This document shows positions 46,349 through 55,129 of a DNA stretch of 64,000 nt, one piece after another. Each line of letters opens with the position of its first letter. Within the stretch, counting starts at the first letter, position 1. This DNA comes from CANGTU01 sp046336655 (GTDB taxonomy: Bacteria; Bacteroidota; Bacteroidia; Flavobacteriales_D; Sanyastnellaceae): contig JBKDGH010000010.1 in the NCBI GenBank assembly GCA_046336655.1, positions 124,001 through 188,000 on the forward strand, in the 5' to 3' direction. Both the position numbers and the translations under genes were made by a program. The notes below the pieces were generated by a model, which worked only from the letters and a program-made list of their open reading frames with translations, searched no databases and was not told the DNA's origin.

Positions 46349-46645
46349 GACAGCTATTCGGGCAACTTAGTTGCCGGTATATTGATCCTTTTCAGTTCAA
46401 AAACCCGAAAATACAGACTTTTTCGCAGATCTCCATCGCAATCAGGCGGTTATGCTTGCATACGCATAATTTATGTGCAATGAAAAGGACCTTGAATACC
46501 CTGCAGAGAGCTATGCCCCCTTTTCGATGCTCTCCTGCTTCTGATAAGGGTGTCCGTAGTCTAACTCGGTTCCACATAAACGAAACCACCCCAAATGAAA
46601 AAGGCTCCCTTCAGGGAGCCTTTTTTATAATCGTCCAATACGGAA
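46349..46645. other. Gene-free stretch with terminator
   Basis: About 300 bases upstream of the type B protein gene. A GGCAAC-TTA-GTTGCC hairpin lies at 46361-46375 in its leader. On the minus strand TATTTTCG (46413-46406) resembles a variant -7 element. The remaining short open frames have no recognisable product. Confidence 0.5.
46598..46627. terminator. Terminator after the frameshifted lipoprotein
   Basis: GGCTCCC (46603-46609) and GGGAGCC (46614-46620) with loop TTCA form a perfect stem, extended by A/T pairs and flanked by T tracts on both strands. On the minus strand it ends the small gene after gpsA. Confidence 0.85.
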
Positions 46646-46791
46646 TTACTGCTTGGTGCAGGTTGCGGTGCAGGGATCGGTAGTACCGCCATTCAGACAG
46701 GTACACCTGCACACGGATCTTCTTCTTTTCAGCCGGTAAAAGGAATGGCAAGCACTGCCGCAAAAAGGAAAAGCTTTGAAAACGTTTTCAT
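46646..46791 (-). pseudogene. Small lipoprotein with EGF-like tail, frameshifted
   Basis: The minus-strand ATG at 46791 begins MKTFSKLFLFAAVLAIPFTG, a complete lipoprotein signal that reaches TGA where a lipobox Cys would be expected. If one base is inserted after TG (TG- to TGC), the frame continues through KRRRSVCRCTCLNGGT, TDPCTATCTKQ and stops at TAA 46648-46646, giving 48 residues with an EGF-like CxCLNGG...C pattern. The length of 146 bases is 147 minus one, consistent with a single deletion. It lies 50 bases after gpsA and before a good terminator. It could also be a sequencing error. Confidence 0.6.
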
Positions 46792-46841
46792 TGTTATTCT
46801 GGTTTTGGTTTAGCAGCAGCAAATCTATGGCAGAAAAGGGG

Positions 46842-47840
46842 TTAACTAAGATGTTCAGTCAGTTTCTTCATCTCCATCATCGGAGATGACTTTTCATAGA
46901 GTATGCGGTACACCGCATCTGCAATGGGAATGTCGGCCTGAAATTTCTTATTGATTTCATGAATTCCCCGGGCGGCATAGTAGCCCTCCGCCACCATATT
47001 CATTTCGATTGTAGCCCACTTTACACTGTATCCTTTACCCACCATGGTTCCGAATGTCCGGTTGCGTGAATAAGGAGAATAGGCCGTGACGAGCAGGTCT
47101 CCTAAATAGGCGGATGACTTCACGTCGCGGTGCACCTCGTGCACATTTTCAATGAAACGCTCGATTTCCCGGATTGCTGAAGAAATGAGCACTGCCTGAA
47201 AGTTGTCGCCATAGCCAAGGCCGTGGCAAATTCCCGCAGCTACCGCATATACGTTTTTGAGAATGGCGGCGAGCTCTGCGCCAAATACATCCTCTGTCAC
47301 AGTGGTTCGGATATAGCGGCAGGCCAGCATTTTACTCATGACTTCCGCGCGGCCTTCATCCAGACAGCCAATGGTGAGATAGCTGAGTTTTTCCAGTGCG
47401 ACCTCCTCTGCGTGGCACGGTCCGCATACAATTCCGATCTGACTGTAAGGCACTCCGATTTGCTTGTGAAAGTACCTCGCCGGAATGGCGTCGAATTCAT
47501 TGATGATGCCTTTGATCGCAGAAAACAGCACTTTTTTCTCCAGGCCAACCGGCTTGTACTGGGTCATCGTGTCATGCAGAAAGGCAGAGGGAATGGCCAC
47601 GATCAGATAGTCGCACGCATCCACCACCAATTGCAGGTCACTGGTCACCACCAGTTTCGATGTGTCGAATTCAATGCTTTGGATGTATTGGGGATTGTGA
47701 CCGAACTGACGGATGTGTGCAATCGCCTCCGGGCTGCGCATCCACCAGTGAACCTGATTGGTGTTGTTACAGAGCAATTTTACAAGCGCGGTTGCCCAAG
47801 AGCCGCCTCCGAGCACACCTACGGTTACCGTTTTTTCCAT
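46842..47840 (-). CDS. gpsA: Glycerol-3-phosphate dehydrogenase [NAD(P)+]
   Basis: 332 aa from the ATG at 47840. Reduces dihydroxyacetone phosphate to sn-glycerol-3-phosphate for phospholipid synthesis. N-terminal nucleotide loop VLGGGSWATALVKLL; Lys110 (SAIKGII) and Lys195 (AAILKNVYAVAAGICHGLGYGDN) are the conserved active-site lysines; C-terminal domain about 200-332 is intact. Longer frame upstream to 47891 is rejected. Divergent from the LytTR regulator. Confidence 0.94.
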   Translation of the reverse strand: MEKTVTVGVLGGGSWATALVKLLCNNTNQVHWWMRSPEAIAHIRQFGHNPQYIQSIEFDTSKLVVTSDLQLVVDACDYLIVAIPSAFLHDTMTQYKPVGLEKKVLFSAIKGIINEFDAIPARYFHKQIGVPYSQIGIVCGPCHAEEVALEKLSYLTIGCLDEGRAEVMSKMLACRYIRTTVTEDVFGAELAAILKNVYAVAAGICHGLGYGDNFQAVLISSAIREIERFIENVHEVHRDVKSSAYLGDLLVTAYSPYSRNRTFGTMVGKGYSVKWATIEMNMVAEGYYAARGIHEINKKFQADIPIADAVYRILYEKSSPMMEMKKLTEHLS

Positions 47841-47849
47841 GATTTTAAT

Positions 47850-47916
47850 GAGCGAATATACATGGCAGTCTGATTGCGGAATTGACGGCACATTTCAGGC
47901 GTGAGAATATTCGCTC
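47850..47916. repeat. Divergent 10-bp inverted repeat between gpsA and the LytTR regulator
   Basis: GAGCGAATAT (47850-47859) and ATATTCGCTC (47907-47916) are perfect inverted copies 47 bases apart, each facing outward towards one of the divergent genes. On the gpsA side TATATTCG resembles a -7 element with one mismatch. This may be a shared operator or paired promoter element. Confidence 0.5.
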
Positions 47917-47964
47917 TTTGTGGTGAACAGATGAAGCGCTGCACGCTTATCTTTCGCGGGTGTT

Positions 47965-48738
47965 ATGAGCAACAAATTGCAGGTTCTGATCGTCGATGAC
48001 GAAGAGTTTGCCAGAGAAAATCTGGCTATGTTGATTGCAGACTGCTGTCCGCAACTCATTGTCGGCGGCATGGCTTCCGGCGCGAAAGAAGCACGCAGGC
48101 AGTTGGAGGAGTTGAACCCGGACATCGTGTTTCTTGATATCATGATGCCCGGGGAAGACGGGTTCGAGTTTCTGAAAAGTATCGGGGAAAGAAAATTTCA
48201 GGTCATTTTCACCACTGCGTTCAGGGAATATGCATTAAAGGCGCTGCGCGAGAACGCAGTGGACTACCTCGAAAAGCCGATAGATATTGACGAACTGCAA
48301 CGGGCTGTCGAACTTGCTGTTCAGCGCATTGGTGAAAAAAAAAACACCGGGATAACGGAAGACAGGATCTCGAAAATTCTCCATGATATTGCGCTAACAA
48401 ATACAGTAGAGAAAACGGTAATACCTACCAAGGATGGGTTTGCGGTGGTCAGGAATTCGGACATCATTCATCTGGAAGCGGCGGAGAATTACACCACACT
48501 TTATTGCATCGGGGGAAAGAAGTATGTCAGCAGCAAAAGCATCCGGACATTTGAAGACCGCCTTGACCCGAATATCTTTCTCCGGGTGCACAAATCCCAC
48601 ATCATCAATTTCACCCATCATCTGAAGGAGTTCAACCGCACGGACGGCAATCTCGCGGTTATGTCTGACGGCGCGCGTGTTCCGGTGGCGCGCAGGAAGC
48701 TTCAGGAATTCATTGACCGCCTGGGCTCCATTAGCTGA
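47965..48738 (+). CDS. LytTR-family response regulator
   Basis: 257 aa. Receiver domain (1-125): VLIVDDEEFARENL with acidic pocket, phosphoacceptor Asp58 in IVFLDIMMPGEDGFEF, conserved Lys104 in YLEKPIDIDE. The DNA-binding LytTR domain (about 150-257) has VIPTKDGFAVVRNSDIIHLEA, YTTLYC, FLRVHKSHIINF and RVPVARRKLQEF. Its TGA is at 48736-48738 and the sensor kinase starts one base later at 48740, so the two are one unit. Confidence 0.94.
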   Translation: MSNKLQVLIVDDEEFARENLAMLIADCCPQLIVGGMASGAKEARRQLEELNPDIVFLDIMMPGEDGFEFLKSIGERKFQVIFTTAFREYALKALRENAVDYLEKPIDIDELQRAVELAVQRIGEKKNTGITEDRISKILHDIALTNTVEKTVIPTKDGFAVVRNSDIIHLEAAENYTTLYCIGGKKYVSSKSIRTFEDRLDPNIFLRVHKSHIINFTHHLKEFNRTDGNLAVMSDGARVPVARRKLQEFIDRLGSIS

Positions 48739-48739
48739 T

Positions 48740-51700
48740 ATGAAATTGCATGGCCTGCTGAAATATTTCCTTTGCGTGCTATGCAGTGTGATTTCGGCAG
48801 GCCTGCTTCAGGCGCAGCGCTATGCGTTCATCAAATATTCCGTGCGAGAGGGGCTCGCGCAATCTCAGGTAAGATGTGTGTTTGAAGACAGCAGGGGCTA
48901 TCTATGGGCGGGTACGCTGGGAGGCGTGTCCCGATTCAACGGCACCACGTTTCAGAATTACGGGCGTGATGAAGGACTGCCGAATAATCAGGTAAGTGCC
49001 ATCACCGAACTCGGCGACGGGAGCATTGCAGCCGGCTCAGTCGGCGGAATTTCGGTCATCTCGGCACTCGGAGTGAAAAGCTATCCACTGCCTGAAGGAC
49101 ACAGCGAAACCACAGTCAACACCTTACAGGTAATAAGCGACACGCTTTGGATCGGTACGGAAAACGGGCTTTTTTACAGCGACTCGCAAGGAATCCGGCC
49201 CGCAGCATTGAACGGACTCTCTGGCGGAGAGCATATCAAATCACTGATTCCTTCGCGCCTGAATCATCCTGCACTTATCGTCGCGCGTGATGCGGTTTAC
49301 ATATGGGAACATGGTGATGCCCGTAAATACTATCAATCCGGCGATGCTGAAGTGCATCTTTTTGATGCGGAGTGGGAGCAACATGGCGAACTTCTCGTGG
49401 CTGCACGAAAGGAGGCGCTAATCCGGGTTTCCACCAACGGAACTGAACAGTCATTCGGTGATTCGCCGGATATTCCTTCTACGACCTTTACTTCTATCAT
49501 ACGAGCAGGTGATAGTGGTTTCTGGCTCACTTCCCGTTTCGGATTTTGTTTTTTCGATGGTCGTTCATTTGAGTCGTTCACCGAGTCCGAAGGTCTACCC
49601 ACACCTGACGTGCGCGATGCGTGCCTGGACCGCGAAGGCAATCTGTGGCTGGCCTCATACGGCAGCGGCCTGCTTCGTTTTACAGGCACGGCCATTGCGT
49701 CCCTGACCCAGAGTGATGGCTTACCCAGCAATGCCGTGATGAGCATTGTCCGCGATCAGGCTGGCGTGATGTGGCTCGCTACGTTTGATCAGGGAATATC
49801 GCGGCTGGAGCAGGATACCGTTCTTGCGGTGCGCTCGGGTGCAATTGACGCCGGAAGCAGGGTATGGACCAGCAGCACCGACCGCTCGGGCAGATTGTGG
49901 TTCGGCACTTCAAACGGCTTGTATAGTTATTTCAATGGCAAATGGTGGGCACCGCCTAGCGACTCATTGCCCGACAGGCTTGTGCTGAGTGTGTTGCAGA
50001 CTGCCGATGACAGACTTTGGATCGGCACGGCGTCAGGACTTGCTTATCTGGAGCGCGGAAAGATTGTCATACCCGACGCACACGCAGGCTATCCGACTAC
50101 ACGGATCCGCGGACTTGCTGCTGATCGCTCGGGAAAGATCTGGATGGCCAGCCGCGACGGTGTATACTCCTTTGACGGGCATAGTTTCCAAGCGTATGGC
50201 ATCGGGGAGGGACTCCCGGATTTATCGTCATACTGTGTAGCCGTGGACGACCGCAACCGGGTGTGGGTGGGCACTCAGGCCGGGCTAGCCGTGCTCGAAG
50301 GGGGGGCGTTCCGCACGCTGAAGTTTTCACGGGAAAGCGGCGCCGGCACCATTAATTCTTTGTGTTTTCTCAATGATCAGGTGTGGGTAGGTACTCTCAA
50401 CGGGATGTATTTCGGAAACACGGAAGTGGTACTGGGGGCTAACCCGGCATGGCGGCACTGTGGTGAGGAGGAGGGCTTCTCCAGCCTCGAAACCAACCTC
50501 AATGCGCTTTACGCAGATCCGTCCGGCCTTCTCTGGGTGGGCACACCGGATGGGGTGTATCGCATCAACACCAAAATGATTCCGCTTGCCAGCTCGAGGC
50601 CTCCAACGCTTGCGGTGGCCTCCATGCTGATAAATCTGCAGCCACCGGACTGGCGCCGCTGGAATGCAGTGCCGGAAATAAGAACGGGATTACCTGCCGG
50701 ACTTGAAGTGAGTCACCGCTTTAATCACTTCACGTTTTATTGCGATGGGATCTCGCTGAAGTATCCCGACAAGGTGGAGTATCAATACTGGCTGGAGGGC
50801 CTTGAGGAAGATTGGGAGCCGCCGACTAACGCATCATTTGTGTCCTTCAGCAACCTGCCTTTTGAGACCTTTACGTTTCATGCCCGTGCGCGTGTGCAGG
50901 GCGGCAAATGGAGCGAGGCAGTATCGTATACCTTTCGTATTCGCCCGCCGTTCTGGTTCACGTGGTGGTTCATAGCACTCGCAGCGGCAGGTGTGGGAGT
51001 GCTTATCTGGTCCATAGTCCTGAACAGGCAGCGCACATTGCGCGATCGCAGGGAAAAGGAACTCAGTGAAATGAAGTCGCGCATGCTTGCACTCGAGCAG
51101 CAATCGCTGAACTCCAGCATGAACCGGCATTTTATTTTCAATGCGCTCAACAGCATTCAGTATTACATCAACCGCCAGGACCGGATTGCAGCGAACAGAT
51201 ACCTCAGTGATTTTGCCCGTCTGATACGTAAAAATCTGGATAGCTCGCAAACTGAACTGACTACGCTCCGGGATGAAATCGAACGGCTTGAGTTGTACCT
51301 TAAGCTGGAGCACATGCGGTTCAGGGATAAATTTGACTACGAAATCCGCGTGGCGGATGACCTCAATACCGACCAGATTAAAGTTCCGGGGATGCTCCTC
51401 CAGCCGTTTCTTGAAAACTCCATCTGGCATGGCTTGTTGCCGAAAGAATCACATGGCAGGGTAGAAGTGGATATCCGGCGCCACGGCAATCAGGTGGAAT
51501 TGAAAGTGACTGACAACGGCATTGGTATCGACAATTCGCTACGGAGTAAATCGGGCACTGACAACCACATTTCAAAGGGAATGGAAATCACCGGAAACCG
51601 GCTGGAGCTGATACGCAGAATGACTGGTCAGCAGGTTGAACTGCACGGCCCGTACCAGCTGAACGATGATGCCGGCCAGCCCTTAGGCACTCAGGTGTGT

Positions 51701-51742
51701 ATACGAATACCGGAAAAATTCAGAGAACTTTTTGAGCAGTAG
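48740..51742 (+). CDS. Reg_prop beta-propeller sensor histidine kinase, LytS type
   Basis: 1000 aa from the ATG at 48740. Signal peptide (about 1-24), a two-component regulator propeller (about 25-610; repeats such as GLPNNQVSAITELGDGSIAA and GLPSNAVMSIVRDQAGVMWLA), a Y_Y_Y beta-sandwich (about 660-730, KVEYQYWLEGLEEDWEPP), one TM helix (about 742-762), a coiled coil, and a LytS/YehU-type His_kinase domain with His797 (SMNRHFIFNALNSIQ), PGMLLQPFLENSIWHGLLPK (N box) and VTDNGIGID (G box). Senses a periplasmic ligand, perhaps a glycan, and signals to the regulator just upstream. Confidence 0.93.
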   Translation: MKLHGLLKYFLCVLCSVISAGLLQAQRYAFIKYSVREGLAQSQVRCVFEDSRGYLWAGTLGGVSRFNGTTFQNYGRDEGLPNNQVSAITELGDGSIAAGSVGGISVISALGVKSYPLPEGHSETTVNTLQVISDTLWIGTENGLFYSDSQGIRPAALNGLSGGEHIKSLIPSRLNHPALIVARDAVYIWEHGDARKYYQSGDAEVHLFDAEWEQHGELLVAARKEALIRVSTNGTEQSFGDSPDIPSTTFTSIIRAGDSGFWLTSRFGFCFFDGRSFESFTESEGLPTPDVRDACLDREGNLWLASYGSGLLRFTGTAIASLTQSDGLPSNAVMSIVRDQAGVMWLATFDQGISRLEQDTVLAVRSGAIDAGSRVWTSSTDRSGRLWFGTSNGLYSYFNGKWWAPPSDSLPDRLVLSVLQTADDRLWIGTASGLAYLERGKIVIPDAHAGYPTTRIRGLAADRSGKIWMASRDGVYSFDGHSFQAYGIGEGLPDLSSYCVAVDDRNRVWVGTQAGLAVLEGGAFRTLKFSRESGAGTINSLCFLNDQVWVGTLNGMYFGNTEVVLGANPAWRHCGEEEGFSSLETNLNALYADPSGLLWVGTPDGVYRINTKMIPLASSRPPTLAVASMLINLQPPDWRRWNAVPEIRTGLPAGLEVSHRFNHFTFYCDGISLKYPDKVEYQYWLEGLEEDWEPPTNASFVSFSNLPFETFTFHARARVQGGKWSEAVSYTFRIRPPFWFTWWFIALAAAGVGVLIWSIVLNRQRTLRDRREKELSEMKSRMLALEQQSLNSSMNRHFIFNALNSIQYYINRQDRIAANRYLSDFARLIRKNLDSSQTELTTLRDEIERLELYLKLEHMRFRDKFDYEIRVADDLNTDQIKVPGMLLQPFLENSIWHGLLPKESHGRVEVDIRRHGNQVELKVTDNGIGIDNSLRSKSGTDNHISKGMEITGNRLELIRRMTGQQVELHGPYQLNDDAGQPLGTQVCIRIPEKFRELFEQ

Positions 51743-51793
51743 TGCGGTACAATGAAAAAATAATCTATATTTGGTTGTCGTTAGACCCATCAA

Positions 51794-52096
51794 GTGACAA
51801 AAAACCGCTCATACCTTTTCGGAATTCTGGCTCTGTTGCTGGTGTTTTCTTCGTGCACCAAAGACTCCGGAATCTTTGACGACGGCGGGGATTGTGGTTT
51901 CGGGGACGGTGAAACCCGGGCTGTGGTGTTGGATGATCAGGAGTCTTCGGCGGGCTTGCCTATCGGAAGTCTGAATTCCGGCACCCCGCGCAATGACGGA
52001 ACCGATGCGTCGGATGGAGGCGATGGCATCACCGATGATGAGGATGATGAGGATGATGATGATGACCGCTCCGCAAAAAACAAGAGAAGTAAGTAA
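51794..52096 (+). CDS. Small acidic lipoprotein
   Basis: 100 aa from a GTG at 51794, 51 bases after the kinase. Lipobox FSSC after a hydrophobic stretch gives an anchored Cys about 21. The mature part is Gly/Asp-rich and ends with a run of Asp/Glu (about 79-92) then a basic tail RSAKNKRSK. No domain recognised; acidic tracts could bind calcium. Closed by a terminator. Position suggests it is part of, or regulated with, the sensor system. Confidence 0.6.
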   Translation: MTKNRSYLFGILALLLVFSSCTKDSGIFDDGGDCGFGDGETRAVVLDDQESSAGLPIGSLNSGTPRNDGTDASDGGDGITDDEDDEDDDDDRSAKNKRSK

Positions 52097-52116
52097 TCAG
52101 TTGAAAAACAAATACA

Positions 52117-52142
52117 AAAGGTCCTTATGAGGGCCTTTTTTT
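52117..52142 (+). terminator. Terminator after the acidic lipoprotein
   Basis: AAGGTCC (52117-52123 region) pairs with GGGCCTT (one U-G pair) around a short loop, followed by a run of T to 52142. Confidence 0.75.
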
Positions 52143-52274
52143 ATGCCCGGCTACATTTCGTGCTAACGGTATTAGCAATCCGTGCTATCTTTATTCCCTG
52201 AAAGGACCTTGTCCCATCTCCACGCTCCGGAGTTCTTTCGGAAAAGAGACCCAAACAACACGTACTGAATTACC

Positions 52275-53492
52275 ATGTCTGAAAGGTCAATCCTTCACAT
52301 GGACCTGGACACCTTCTTTGTCTCCGTGGAACGGCTCATGGACCGGAGGCTGGAGGGCAGGCCCATTCTCATCGGGGGCATCAGCGACCGCGGTGTGGTT
52401 GCTGCATGCAGTTACGAGTCCCGCGCATTCGGCGTGCATTCCGCAATGCCCATGAAACTGGCGCGTCGGCTTTGCCCGGAAGCCGTCATTATCCGCGGCA
52501 ACTCCTACAATTACCTGAAGTACTCCGACATTGTCAGTGAGATTGTACGAGGAGCCGTTCCTGTGTTTGAAAAAACATCAGTGGATGAATTTTACTGCGA
52601 CCTCACAGGTATGGATCGCTTCTTCGGGTGCTATCAGTTTGCCACCGAACTGCGGCAGAAGGTCATCCGGGAAACCGGCCTGCCGATTTCATTCGGCTTG
52701 TCGGTGAATAAAACGGTTTCCAAGGTAGCTACCGGTGAAGCCAAGCCCAACAACCAGTTGCAGGTATACAGCGGTGGGGAAAAACAGTTCCTGTCGCCGC
52801 TTTCCATCAAGCGCATTCCGATGGTGGGAGACAAAACGTATCAGACGTTGCGCAATCTCGGAATCAGTCAGATTAAAACGCTGCAGGAGATGCCCGTGGA
52901 ACTGCTTGAGCGCGCACTTGGAGAGAACGGAGTAACGATCTGGAATAAGGCCAATGGCATCGATCACAGCCCGGTCATTCCGTTTCAGGAGCGGCAGAGC
53001 ATATCCACCGAACGTACATTCGACCGCGACACAACCGATGTACAGATGCTGCGCGGACTGCTCATTGCCATGTCGGAAAATCTCGCATATCAGTTGCGCA
53101 AGGGAGATAAACTGACCTCATGCGTGACGGTGAAATTGCGCTACACGGATTTTCAGACGCAAACGATGCAGGTCCGTGTGCCATATACTTCAGCAGATCA
53201 TATCCTCACCCCGCGTGTATTGGAGCTGTTTGAAAAACTTTACAACCGGCGGTTATTGATCCGCCTCGTCGGAGTGCGTTTCAGTCACCTTGTCAGCGGG
53301 GGGTATCAGATCAATCTTTTTGATGATACCGAAGAGCGCATCAGGTTGTATCAGGCGATGGACAAATTGCGCAATCGTTTCGGTGATCGCTCTGTTATTA
53401 CCGCAGCAGGAATGAGCGCAAAGAGCATTGGTCGCGGAGAAAACCCGTTCGATGGCGGTCCGCCGGTGTTGTTGGCGAACAGGAGGCAGTAG
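52275..53492 (+). CDS. dinB: DNA polymerase IV (Y-family)
   Basis: 405 aa. Error-prone translesion polymerase. The catalytic acidic residues are intact: Asp10 in HMDLDTFFVSVERL, Asp104-Glu105 in SVDEFYCDLTG. The PAD/little-finger domain follows (about 240-350), and an internal clamp-binding motif QINLF (about 345-349) is present where the family often has QxxLF, placed before a 55-residue extension. The extension is beyond the usual length of 350-360. Confidence 0.94.
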   Translation: MSERSILHMDLDTFFVSVERLMDRRLEGRPILIGGISDRGVVAACSYESRAFGVHSAMPMKLARRLCPEAVIIRGNSYNYLKYSDIVSEIVRGAVPVFEKTSVDEFYCDLTGMDRFFGCYQFATELRQKVIRETGLPISFGLSVNKTVSKVATGEAKPNNQLQVYSGGEKQFLSPLSIKRIPMVGDKTYQTLRNLGISQIKTLQEMPVELLERALGENGVTIWNKANGIDHSPVIPFQERQSISTERTFDRDTTDVQMLRGLLIAMSENLAYQLRKGDKLTSCVTVKLRYTDFQTQTMQVRVPYTSADHILTPRVLELFEKLYNRRLLIRLVGVRFSHLVSGGYQINLFDDTEERIRLYQAMDKLRNRFGDRSVITAAGMSAKSIGRGENPFDGGPPVLLANRRQ

Positions 53493-53502
53493 AATACCAC
53501 AA

Positions 53503-53526
53503 AGGCCGCCCCGTTGGGCGGCCTTC
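53503..53526 (+). terminator. Stem-loop after dinB, weak terminator
   Basis: AAGGCCGCCC and GGGCGGCCTT form a perfect 10-bp stem with loop CGTT, directly after the dinB stop, but no T tract follows. It may stabilise the mRNA 3' end rather than terminate. Confidence 0.5.
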
Positions 53527-53672
53527 AGTGGATAATGAAAACAATAAACTATCTAATATCTCTACATGAGAACTTACAGAGTGGTTTAACGGAGCAACAA
53601 CTCGCCGGGTTACATCCATCTCTTCAGGCTCTTGCCCGAAAGGCATGCGCCCCGCAGTTGTCATCCACGCAA

Positions 53673-54281
53673 TCAGTCTTCCTTCAGGAACGTGGCCTGA
53701 TCCTTTACCGTTAGTTCACGGGCCAGCCGCCGCTGGTATTCTTGCTGCAGGCGCGGCAAGCGCTTCTGCCGCTATCCATTGAACAGAGCCTGATGGGCGG
53801 CAAACTCGTCCTTCAGAGTTTGCACGGTTTCCATCTGTGAGGATGACGGCGCACCGTAATATGACGCAATCGTGCTATATATATCTCCCAGCTTTTCGCG
53901 CAACATCTTCTCTGCTGAGCCCACGTAATTGTCGCCCGTAGTGATAACCAACTGCCTGCGCAGTTTTTCCAATTCATTGAACAGAGCGTCCGTCTCCCGG
54001 GAAGTTTTTTGTTTAGCCCACATCTCCAGAATCGCCTCTCGATACGTGTCAATCTTGTACACGAAATAAGCGAGCTCCTGCGTGAACCGGAAGAGATCAG
54101 CCTTCACGGCCTCCTGCTTCTTTCTTTCTTCCAACGTGAATGGCGATCGCGGGTCATATATGGTTTCAATAACCTGCTCAAACACTTCATTGCCCTTGGT
54201 AATGCCCACGGTGCAAAGCCCGGCTGTGGCTCGGGGAATCCACTGGGGGAGCGTCCGGGCATAAGCCATTCCGGCCGGGGT
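53673..54281 (-). pseudogene. Remnant of a BNR/sortilin-type glycosyl-hydrolase-like protein
   Basis: Minus strand, from after the DUF4249 stop to TGA 53675-53673. The frame codes only the C-terminal module of BNR-repeat glycosyl-hydrolase-like proteins: IETIYDPRSPFTLEERKKQE and a helical bundle LAYFVYKIDTYREAILEMW; the N-terminal propeller of about 800 residues is gone. A TAG at 53774-53772 interrupts the frame, yet the same frame continues for 32 codons (RQKRLPRLQQEYQRRLARE to TFLKED), which also looks like coding; TGG to TAG explains it. A possible short ATG-start product runs 54269-53772 (165 aa) but is unlikely to act. Confidence 0.65.
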
Positions 54282-55127
54282 TCAAAGTTGCTTGGTCTTG
54301 ATGGAGATGCTGCATGCTCCGAAGTAGCCCAGCGCACTTTTCTCTGAGTCGGTCTTGTTCACCACATTCCCTAGAACACGCCCCGGAGGAATGTCACCGG
54401 TGATCGATGAGGGGGCAGTGAGGTTAAAAATGGCATAGTAGTAATTGTACATCTGCTCGGAGATGCTGTATTGCTGCATTTCAACCAGGTCTCCCGGCAG
54501 CACCGGAAACTCATCACTCGGAACGTAGTCAATCAAAGGCTGACCGTTGAAGAACTCATCTTTTTGGATAGACCGGTATCTGTTGCCAGGAGTGGCATTC
54601 ATCAGAAACACGTTGTTGATGAGTAACCGCCACATATAGTAGTTGACCTGATCAGCCGGGTCAACGGTGTTCAGGGCAACGAAGTCTCCACCATCATCGC
54701 CAAACGCACCTTCCTGAAAGACTACAGTCAAACTGTCGATGACAGGCCCGGAGCGCATCGTTTCTGCGGCTTCATACAGGTCGCCATCATATTCAATTGT
54801 CAGCTGATACTGCTTGCCGCTAATCGCGGTGAACTCGGATCTGTATAAGCCATTACCGACATGCACATATTCGTATGTATTGACCCCCTCCTTCACGCGC
54901 ACATTGGCATTGGTGACAGGTTCGGGCATATTGTTGCCGGTGTAGTTTGCCGAAAGGGACAGCTTGATCTCCTGCTGTTCGATCAGGGTGTCTGATCCAA
55001 GAAGCACATTTCCCTCAACCACGAGTTTCGGAAAGGTGTTTTTCAGATCGAGGTTGATTTCTCTTTCACAGGATACGAGCGCGACCGTGCAGACAAGTGC
55101 AAGCACAAAAAGAGTTGTTCTGTTCAT
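54282..55127 (-). CDS. DUF4249 lipoprotein
   Basis: 281 aa. Lipobox ALVSC (Cys about 20), then EREINLDL typical of DUF4249, and a beta-rich body with YQLTIEYDGDLYEAAETM. DUF4249 proteins are the usual partner of the TonB receptor encoded directly upstream (gap 2 bases) and may bind the substrate outside the cell like SusD. The stop TGA is followed, in the same frame, by the BNR remnant. Confidence 0.88.
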   Translation of the reverse strand: MNRTTLFVLALVCTVALVSCEREINLDLKNTFPKLVVEGNVLLGSDTLIEQQEIKLSLSANYTGNNMPEPVTNANVRVKEGVNTYEYVHVGNGLYRSEFTAISGKQYQLTIEYDGDLYEAAETMRSGPVIDSLTVVFQEGAFGDDGGDFVALNTVDPADQVNYYMWRLLINNVFLMNATPGNRYRSIQKDEFFNGQPLIDYVPSDEFPVLPGDLVEMQQYSISEQMYNYYYAIFNLTAPSSITGDIPPGRVLGNVVNKTDSEKSALGYFGACSISIKTKQL

Positions 55128-55129
55128 GA

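Noticed and set aside
46392..46589. 65-aa minus-strand open frame upstream of the type B protein
   Set aside because: No homology signal, no ribosome-site logic and it overlaps the leader; no support.
53535..53714. 59-aa plus-strand open frame after dinB
   Set aside because: It overlaps the tail of the BNR remnant on the other strand, has no recognisable family and lies after a hairpin. A weak coding look is not enough.
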